Assembly (NCBI RefSeq): GCF_030272615.1
Contig: NC_081412.1
Location: forward strand, 548,298,488-548,362,487
Reading direction: 5' to 3'
DNA: 64,000 nucleotides
Source of the DNA: Cryptomeria japonica
Lineage: Eukaryota > Streptophyta > Pinopsida > Cupressales > Cupressaceae
The notes under the pieces were generated by a model that was not told the origin of the DNA, ran no database searches, and was given only the letters and a program-made list of their open reading frames with translations. A program made the translations under genes and the position numbers. Below, piece by piece: positions 57,740-64,000 of this stretch; the stretch's first letter is position 1; each line of letters begins with the position of its first letter.

Positions 57740-58520
57740 GTAATGAGTTTTAAAGATCTGTGATGATCTATGTTGTAAGTCTTAGGGTTTTTTAACCGAC
57801 TAAAGTTGTAAAGTTTATTTAGGCTGGTATAGTTGATGTTTTTTGTGTTGGTGAATTGAGGAAAGAGTGTTGAACTAGTGTGCTATATCTGCAAGAGTGT
57901 AGCAAAGTGGAGCTAAATTGGATTTGAACAAACAAGTAGTTAGTGATATTTTCAGATTATTCATTTGTTGTTCCCTAATAGTTGCAACAGTCAAAATCTC
58001 TTAACCGGGTAGGTTCTAACAGGCCTTAAATTGTTGATCCCTTGATTGGGTAGCTCAACATCTAAGTCTCAAATCCTCTTGTGAGGTTGCTTCTAACTGG
58101 ACAAAGCTCCTATTAGGGATCATCATAGCAATCCCTTAACCGGGTGACTCCTAACAGGGTATGGTCCTAATCGAGCATCATTGTAAGCTCCTAACCGGAC
58201 GCATTCTGAAAGAGTGCACAATTTTTGTGGGTACCAATTCCCATCATGGGTTTTCTCTATTTGGGTTTCCACATAAAAATTTATGTGTTCATGTGGTGAA
58301 TGTTTTTGATGTGTTGATTTGATTTACTTTTAGTTTATACATGTTGATGAACACTTAATGAGTAGTTCTGATAAATCAGTTTAATAGTTGATTATCAGTG
58401 ATTACTGGTAATGGTAAATAGTTTATTACTGGTTTGTGATTGATTTGGTGAAGTTTTATAAGTTTATGTTGAAGTCAAGAATTATTGTTAATACTGATTC
58501 ATCCCCCTCTCAAATTAACA
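57740..58520 (+). repeat. 5' LTR of F, downstream part
   Basis: Ends CTCTCAAATTAACA two bases before the PBS, preceded by TTCATCCCCC as in the U5 of B1, B2 and G. Contains repeated CTAACCGG(G/A) phrases at 58005-58205. The junction with E marks a deletion. Confidence 0.7.
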
Positions 58521-58522
58521 AT

Positions 58523-58534
58523 TGGTATCAGAGC
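58523..58534 (+). promoter_or_regulatory. PBS of F, initiator-Met tRNA type
   Basis: TGGTATCAGAGC, canonical, two bases after the LTR end. Confidence 0.9.
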
Positions 58535-58589
58535 ATTAGGTCCTCTGTGTGCAGAAGCTTAACAACTGGAGGAAAAGATCCTAAGAAGG

Positions 58590-59510
58590 ATGATGAAGAA
58601 GGAGGGTCCCAAGTTTACCAAGGATAACTATCAGATATGGAGTGATTAGATGAAGATATATATCAAAGGAATGGGCTCTCAGTTCTAGAATCATGTGACA
58701 AACAAGTATGTGGCTCCTACTACTAGTCCCTTGACACCTGATGAGCTTAAGGAGCAGCAAGAAAACATCCAGGCACTTGAAGAAAATGTAAGTACTTTGT
58801 CTAACTTTGAGTATATAGATGTTCATGGATTAGAGACTGCATTTGATGTATGGGAGATGTTAGGTTTGATTTATGGAGGTGATGAACATGTACAAAGAGC
58901 TAAGGAAGAAAGTCTTAGAGGTAAATTTTATGATATGAGAATGATTGATGGTGAGAATATAGCACAATATGGACAAAGGATTAAGGAAGTTGTAGGTGGT
59001 ATTAAGAGTGTTAGAGGTAAAGTTGAAGAAGATATTGTTGGTAGTAAGATGCTTAGAACTCTCTTACCACAATATTCTATTAGTATATCTGCAATACAAG
59101 AGTTGAGATCTATTTCTAAAGATAAAGTTATTTTTGATTCCCTTATTGGTAAATTGACTGCATTTGAATTAAATAGCTTTGATAATAGTGTTTCTTAGCC
59201 ATCTGAATTTTCTTTTATGGTTTTTGTAACCAAGAAATCTTTGAAGAAAGGAAAGGATATTTGTCATAATCATGACTATAGCTCTAGTCATGGTGGTAGA
59301 AGAGGAGATGGTGATTATGAAGATCATCTGATGGAACTTGAGAGACTATTAGCTAAAAGATTTCCTAGAGGCATAGGTAAGTACAAAGGTAAACTTCCTC
59401 TGGAGTGTTTTTTTTGCAATAAGATTGGACACATTGCTGTAAATTGTCCTAATGGCGATAGAAAGGAAAAGGAAAGAAACATTTCTATGTTGCAGTGGAT
59501 GAAGGTGTGA
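58590..59510 (+). pseudogene. Copia Gag of element F
   Basis: ATG pair at 58590/58593, 56 bases past the PBS. One frame with stops at 58647, 58683 and 59196. KFTKDNYQIWSD (near 58615) and the downstream helices (FDVWEMLGLIYGG, LRGKFYDMRMIDGENIAQYG, KMLRTLLPQYSISISAIQE) match copia Gag of the UBN2 type. A zinc knuckle CFFCNKIGHIAVNC spans 59406-59447. It forms the particle and packages RNA. Unlike B1 and B2 it retains the capsid-like domain and has only one knuckle and no long coiled coil. It overlaps the pol frame by 16 bases. Confidence 0.85.
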
Positions 59511-61142
59511 CAGATGAGGAATCTGAGGAAGAGGACAATGAGGAAATTGTCTTTGTTGCTGTGAAGAAAGATTTGAGTGATGAAATCTTTTTGGTATCAC
59601 ACATGAATAGCAGTGATGAATGGATAATAGATAGTGGTTGCTCACACCACATGATTGGTGATAGAAATAAGTTCTTATCTCTTGAAGAATTTGATGGTGA
59701 TGTGGTAAGGTTTGGTAACAACTCACCCTACATGGTTAAAGGTAAAGGATCTATTTCAATGAATGGAAAAAGTAATGAAAATGATGTCTACTGGGTAGAT
59801 GGATTAAAATATAACTTACTGAGTGTTGGAAAATTAAATGATAAAGGATATCTTCTTGAATTTAAGAGTAGAGTGTGCAATATCCTTGGAAGTAAATGAG
59901 AGTTGATTTCTATTGGAAAGAAGACTAGAGGCAATATTTTTTATTTGAATACTAATGTGAGTAATTGTTTGGTGGCTAAGATTGAAGACAACTGGTTATG
60001 ACACAAGAGGTTTTGTCATGTGAACTTTAACAATCTGATAAAGGTTAGCAAATCAAGTATTGTGAGAGGTATACCCTAGCTTGTGAAACTGGATAATGTG
60101 TTGTGTAAGGACTGTTAGATTGGTAAGATGACTTTTGTATCTTTTAAGAGAAATTTTTTTTATTCAGAGAATATCCTTGAATTAGTTCACACTGAACTAT
60201 GTGGTCGTATGAGAAATAAAAGATATTATGGTGATAAGTACTTTATGATTTTTCAAAGATGATGTGGGTAACTTTTTTGAGAGAAAAATCTGGGGCCTTC
60301 AATAAATTCAAGGCATTAAAGATTTAGTTGAAAAGGAAATTGAGAGGAGTTTGAAATGTCTGAGATCTGACTGGGGAGGTGAGTTCACTTCTAATGAGTT
60401 TGTGAATTTTTGCGATGAACAGGGAATTAAGAGGCAAATATTAGCACCCAAAACTCCACAATAAAATGGAATTATAGAGAGAAGGAACAAGACAATTGTG
60501 GAAGCTAATAGAACAATGTTGATACAAGGTGCAGTACATAAGATGTTTTGGAGGGAAGCGGTTAGTACAATTATTTATACTTTGAACCAAGTACTTGTTA
60601 AGAAAGGTAATAATAAAACACCTTATGAACTTTGGAATGGTAAGACTCCTAATGTCAGCTACTTTAAAATCTTTGGGAGTAAATGTTTTATTAAGAGAGA
60701 TGATGTTACTGGAAAATTTGATTCTAAGTGTGATGAAGGTATATTTATTGGATACTCTACCAAGAGTAAAGCATTCAAATGCTATAAAAAGAGAACTAAG
60801 AAGATAGTTGAAAGTGTAAATGTTAAGGTTGATGAAGTCTCTGAGAAATTTGATGAGACCAGCAGATCTGAGCTAGAAAATGATGAAGAAAACCTTGTGT
60901 TTATAGAACCAAAAGTGTAGAATAATGATGAACAAAACAATGCAGAAATAGGTGCTCAACTAGTAAATGAAGAAAATGATGAAGAAGATGATGAACATGA
61001 AATAGAAGGCACAACGTTGGAACCAGTTATACCAAGGCATGTAAGATTAAATAATTAGGAAGACAAAATTATAGGAGATAAGAATGTTGGTGTACAGACT
61101 AGAAGGAAAATCAGAGAAAACTCTTGTTTGATTTCTACTATT
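59495..61142 (+). pseudogene. Copia Pol of element F: protease and integrase, cut by G
   Basis: Protease: DEWIIDSGCSHHM near 59620 with DSG intact and FGNNSPYMVKGKG. Then a GAG-pre-integrase HHCC region (HKRFCHVNF, CKDC) near 60005-60120 with two stops. Integrase core: VHTELCG, where the first catalytic Asp is Glu, LRSDWGGEF with the second Asp, and NGIIERRNKT with the Glu. Then PYELWNGKTPNVSYFKIFG and an acidic linker, ending at NSCLIST where G begins. Frameshifts near 60240-60300. RT is outside or beyond G. Confidence 0.85.
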
Positions 61143-61921
61143 TGTTAGGATTCCCAAAGATACTGAGAGGGGGGGGGGGGGGTGAATTAGTATCTTGTCG
61201 GTTAATATAATTTTTTTTGAACTTATTAAACAAAATGCATTCCAAAACAATATACTGGTAAACAAGAATTAATGCAGTAAATGAGAACAACAACCACAAC
61301 ATAGAAAGAACACCATAACACAATATTTTTAATGAGGAAACCCGGTGTGGGAAAAACCTTGGTGGGATTTGTGACCCACAATATTCGCTTACTAGCCAAT
61401 AAGTGAATATTACTATTACAATAGGGGCCTGCACATGCAGGAAGGCCAACTGCCTAAAGCTCACTGCTTAAATACAAAAGAGAAGTCTCACTGACTTACA
61501 AAAGTGGATTATGAAAATCCAATGTTATGTATTGCTTCGGAATAGCATTTGCTATGCCAGGTTCAGTACCTGTTTAAGCTCATACAACTTCCAAAACCTT
61601 ATTCCAAACTCTGCCTTTATATTCGCATCTTAGTTCTGCAATAATCTAACCATATCCACATATCCTAAATTATTTACAAGAGATCATACTTATATGAGTC
61701 ATTTTACAACTCACCTTGTTGGCTTACAAAAAGATTTTACAATTAAATACAAAATACAATAAATAAAATCTTGTCACCCAGGGTGCCGGTGAACATCTTT
61801 ACCGCTGTCGATGCTGATGTTTGTGCCTGTGTCTATCGGTGCCATAGGATTGTAAGGTTTCCATCAATGACAATACCTTCAATCACCTACAATTTCTCAT
61901 TGGAGTGTGCATTTGCTAACA
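61143..61921 (-). repeat. 3' LTR of G
   Basis: Starts TGTTAGGATT and ends TTTGCTAACA on the plus strand, about 0.78 kb, shorter than in B1 and B2. A run of about 14 G at 61169-61182 followed by TGAATTAGTAT matches B1. The body is otherwise unlike B1 and B2. Confidence 0.8.
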
Positions 61922-61936
61922 ATCTCCCCCTTTGGC
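61922..61936 (-). promoter_or_regulatory. Polypurine tract of G
   Basis: Minus strand GCCAAAGGGGGAGAT; identical to B1 for 30 bases from this point. A second tract, CAGGGGGAGCACA, lies at 62021-62033. Confidence 0.82.
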
Positions 61937-62136
61937 ATTGATGGCAACACTCATGAGAAAAAGCCAAAATTTGTATCCAAAACTGTTGTCCAAAACTATC
62001 TTACCAAAACTATCAAAAATGTGTGCTCCCCCTGAGCTGGTGATCTCTTTTGTCATATCATTTTTCTCATCTACTACTCCTCCTTTGGCATCAATGACAA
62101 AGGTTGTCATTCAATGTCAATTGAGTGTAGTTCCTA

Positions 62137-63528
62137 TTATGATCCCTGTAACCAGTTGGTTACAATCTGATATAACTTTGCTAAAACAACATTCAGACTG
62201 TTGTAGAATCTCTCATTGTCTTTCAGTGCTTCTTCATTCCTCTAAATTGTACCGGTGAGAAAGTGCATTTTCTCTTCCAGTGTCTTAATTCTTGGAACAA
62301 GAGCCTCAAAAATCTCTTTTCTCAAAGAGATGAGGATATCCAGTTTAGGACTTAGTCTACATTTAGTTGTTTTGCTTTAAACTTTATCTTTTCCTTGTCT
62401 TTTTCAAGTTTATCAATTTTCTCTTCAAAAATTATTGTTTCCTTCTCAGCTACCGATAATGAATCCGATGATCCTACCAAGTTGTCAGCAATATCATTGA
62501 TTTCCTTTTGAGCTATGCTGATTTCTTTATCTATATCTTTTATCAAAATGTTTGTCTTGCAAGTATCTCTGTACAGTTTCTTGAAGTCCAAAATTGTCTT
62601 GCCTAGTACTGGTAATAAGGTATCCTTATGTTCCTTATTTTTCTTAATTGTCTCCTCAAAGAATTTTTCCTTCTCTTTGTTCATTTTCTCTTTGAATGTC
62701 TCCTCATTGATTTGATCAATTATTAGTAGGTTGCTGGTTATGTACTTACACAATGTGTCTAATTGGCTCAATGAATCTTTATTTTCTATGTTACACTTTG
62801 GACCTATCATCTTCAAAATTAGTAAAGTATCATCAATACCCTTATAAGATAGTGCATTACACTCTGTTATTTTCTTGATTGAATCTAGCAATATCTATGT
62901 CACATTAGTAGGTCTAAATTCAGACATAGAGGTTCCAGATGATTGTCCAACTACCTTTACAATTTGTAATCCATTGGTGGTAGTAATAGCTTTGCCTTCC
63001 TCTTTCTCTGGAGGATTTGTTTGAGTTTGCATTTCTACTACCAGAGGTTTGGGCTTGTCAGATGTAGCCGGTGGCACTGTCTGAGTATGTATCGGTGAAG
63101 AAGCCCGTCACTGCCCTAACTGCCTCTTTGGTAATCTTATGGATGGAATCCAACCAAAATAACTCCCCATGTACTCTGCTTAGCACAATCATTATAACAT
63201 CCTTGGGAAAATCAGGGATACTTATAATTTCCACAAAATCTAGGGTTTCAAATATCTTTTGTTCCAGTTTATCATTTCCATTTTCATCACATATAATAGT
63301 CCTGTACATGTTCTTAATTTCATCATCTCCTAGTTATTCTATATGACAATGTATGTAGATTCTAGGATCCTCAACATAAACTACTCCCTTAGGTATTTTT
63401 GAAAATGCTCCTAGGGTATCATCCTTCTTCACAATTTTGGGAATAATTTTAAACACGGGTCTAGGGCACTTAATAACTTCAATCATAGTAGGGTTTGCAA
63501 TTAATTCAGGTGCAGAGGAGAAAGACAT
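62137..63528 (-). pseudogene. ORF2 of G: conserved unknown protein
   Basis: ATG at 63528 (MSFSSAPELIANP). Boxes in order: VVYVEDPRIYIHCHIE and LGDDEIKNMY (aligning with VEDVRFFTKCRVEELGHVEI of B2), VIMIVLSRVHGELFWLDSIH with KITKEAVRAVTGF, then a linker with KPKPLVVEMQTQT and a Lys/Glu-rich coiled coil (62352-62891). In another frame the coil continues with NERFYNSLNVVLAKL to a stop at 62137, like IQNFYTKLQQLMAQQ in B2. A stop at about 63334 and two frameshifts break it. Start-to-box distances resemble B2. The activity is unknown; no enzyme signature is visible. Confidence 0.75.
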
Positions 63529-63831
63529 AGTTATAAATACCTTGATCTTCCTTTAGGTAAGAGTTCTTGAATGATTTGCTTTACTTCTCACTATGGATGC
63601 CTTCGCTTCAAATTTTTCATGCTCTCTGGAAGTTTGAATGCTCAGTGAATGAAAAGAGCCAAGAAAAATTGCTTTATAATGTTATATACTTCAACTACCA
63701 CATTTAATGTCTGCCGATTAAGTGAAAACTTAACTCATCTGCCTGTAAAGAAGTATTTCAACTTCTCACCATCAACCAAGGGTAAATAAGCATGTTTTTC
63801 ATTAGTTTCCATACCCCCAAAGGATTATTTC

Positions 63832-63999
63832 TCAGTTAGATGAAGAATCTCCTGCCAGTGGAGTGATACTCTGTTCTACCGGTGAAGGAATAGCTTCATT
63901 AACATTCATATTTGATTTTCTGATCCATTGTTTTGAGAATTCTTACTTTACTTCTTCAACCTTTTCTTTACCTTTCAAACTGGGTCCTTTGTTATTTGT
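63832..63999 (-). pseudogene. C-terminal tail of Gag-like protein of G (partial)
   Basis: A frame from the window edge (TNNKGPSLKGKEKVEEVK, stop, then FSKQWIRKSNMNVNEAIPSP) closes with TGA at 63832-63834, 304 bases before ORF2. Position and a Ser/Pro/Glu ending resemble the B1 Gag tail. No knuckle is in the visible part. Confidence 0.45.
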
Positions 64000-64000
64000 C

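Larger units (their letters stand above)
47492..64000 (+). mobile_element. Element F: Ty1/copia retrotransposon, hit by E and G (3' end beyond window)
   Basis: 5' LTR (split by E), initiator-Met PBS, gag with zinc knuckle, protease and integrase run rightwards. The order protease-integrase before RT is that of copia. The pol frame is interrupted at 61142 by G, so RT, RNase H and the 3' LTR should lie beyond the window. Stops and frameshifts show it is defective. Confidence 0.82.
61143..64000 (-). mobile_element. Element G: third pol-less LTR element of the B group (5' end beyond window)
   Basis: 3' LTR (61143-61921), polypurine tract, ORF2 and the tail of a Gag-like frame, all on the minus strand. 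Its ORF2 boxes match B1 and B2. It interrupts the pol of F. The Gag 5' part, PBS and 5' LTR should lie to the right of the window. Confidence 0.82.

Noticed and set aside
1-64000. A conventional host gene
   Set aside because: Every recognisable protein segment belongs to a retroelement; no exon-intron series with a host-type domain was found on either strand.

Overview
The window is intergenic DNA from a land plant with a large, repeat-packed nuclear genome. It holds no host gene that I can support. Essentially every base belongs to nested LTR retrotransposons or their debris. Plant assignment rests on Ty3/gypsy pol of the Tat type (RT, RNase H, second RNase H, integrase), an antisense plant mobile domain (PMD) ORF, and primer-binding sites (PBS) complementary to plant-type initiator-Met, Lys and Trp tRNAs. 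Large, old, heavily mutated nested elements suggest a gymnosperm, perhaps a conifer; that is inference.

Layout, using my own labels. A (1-5236, +): 3' end of a Ty3/gypsy element with an intact integrase ORF. C (5237-21960, -): Ty3/gypsy element with a tRNA-Lys PBS and broken pol; A interrupts its left side and B1 its 5' LTR. B1 (13629-21433, -): complete pol-less LTR element, TSD ACAAG. H (21966-47491, +): remnant 5' LTR and initiator-Met PBS of another element, split by D. D (22466-46791, +): complete giant Ty3/gypsy element, TSD AAATG, with a 40-nt tRNA-Trp-like PBS, dead RT and integrase, and a 3' block carrying an antisense PMD ORF. B2 (24256-30001, -): pol-less element in the leader of D, TSD GAGAG. 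F (47492-window end, +): Ty1/copia element with gag, protease and integrase. E (48009-57739, -): pol-less relative of C inside the 5' LTR of F. G (61143-window end, -): third pol-less element, inside the pol of F.

The most interesting signal is the B1/B2/G group. All three lack protease, RT and integrase, and share a U5 C-tract and a copia-like polypurine tract; B1 and B2 also have an initiator-Met PBS. B1 and B2 encode a capsid-less Gag (coiled coil plus serial zinc knuckles), and only its tail is in the window for G. All three encode a second long protein (ORF2) whose N-terminal boxes are conserved although the elements are otherwise very diverged. I recognise no known enzyme in ORF2. Copia element F has a similar U5/PBS junction and is a candidate relative of their mobilising partner. 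Other signals are a conserved 3' noncoding element shared by A, D and pol-less E, a palindromic TCGTACGA-type motif scattered in C and E leaders, and TAGCGC motif clusters in the leader and 3' region of D.

Inferred order of events: C, H and F are hosts; A and B1 entered C; D entered H and was then hit by B2; F entered the leader of H; E and G entered F.
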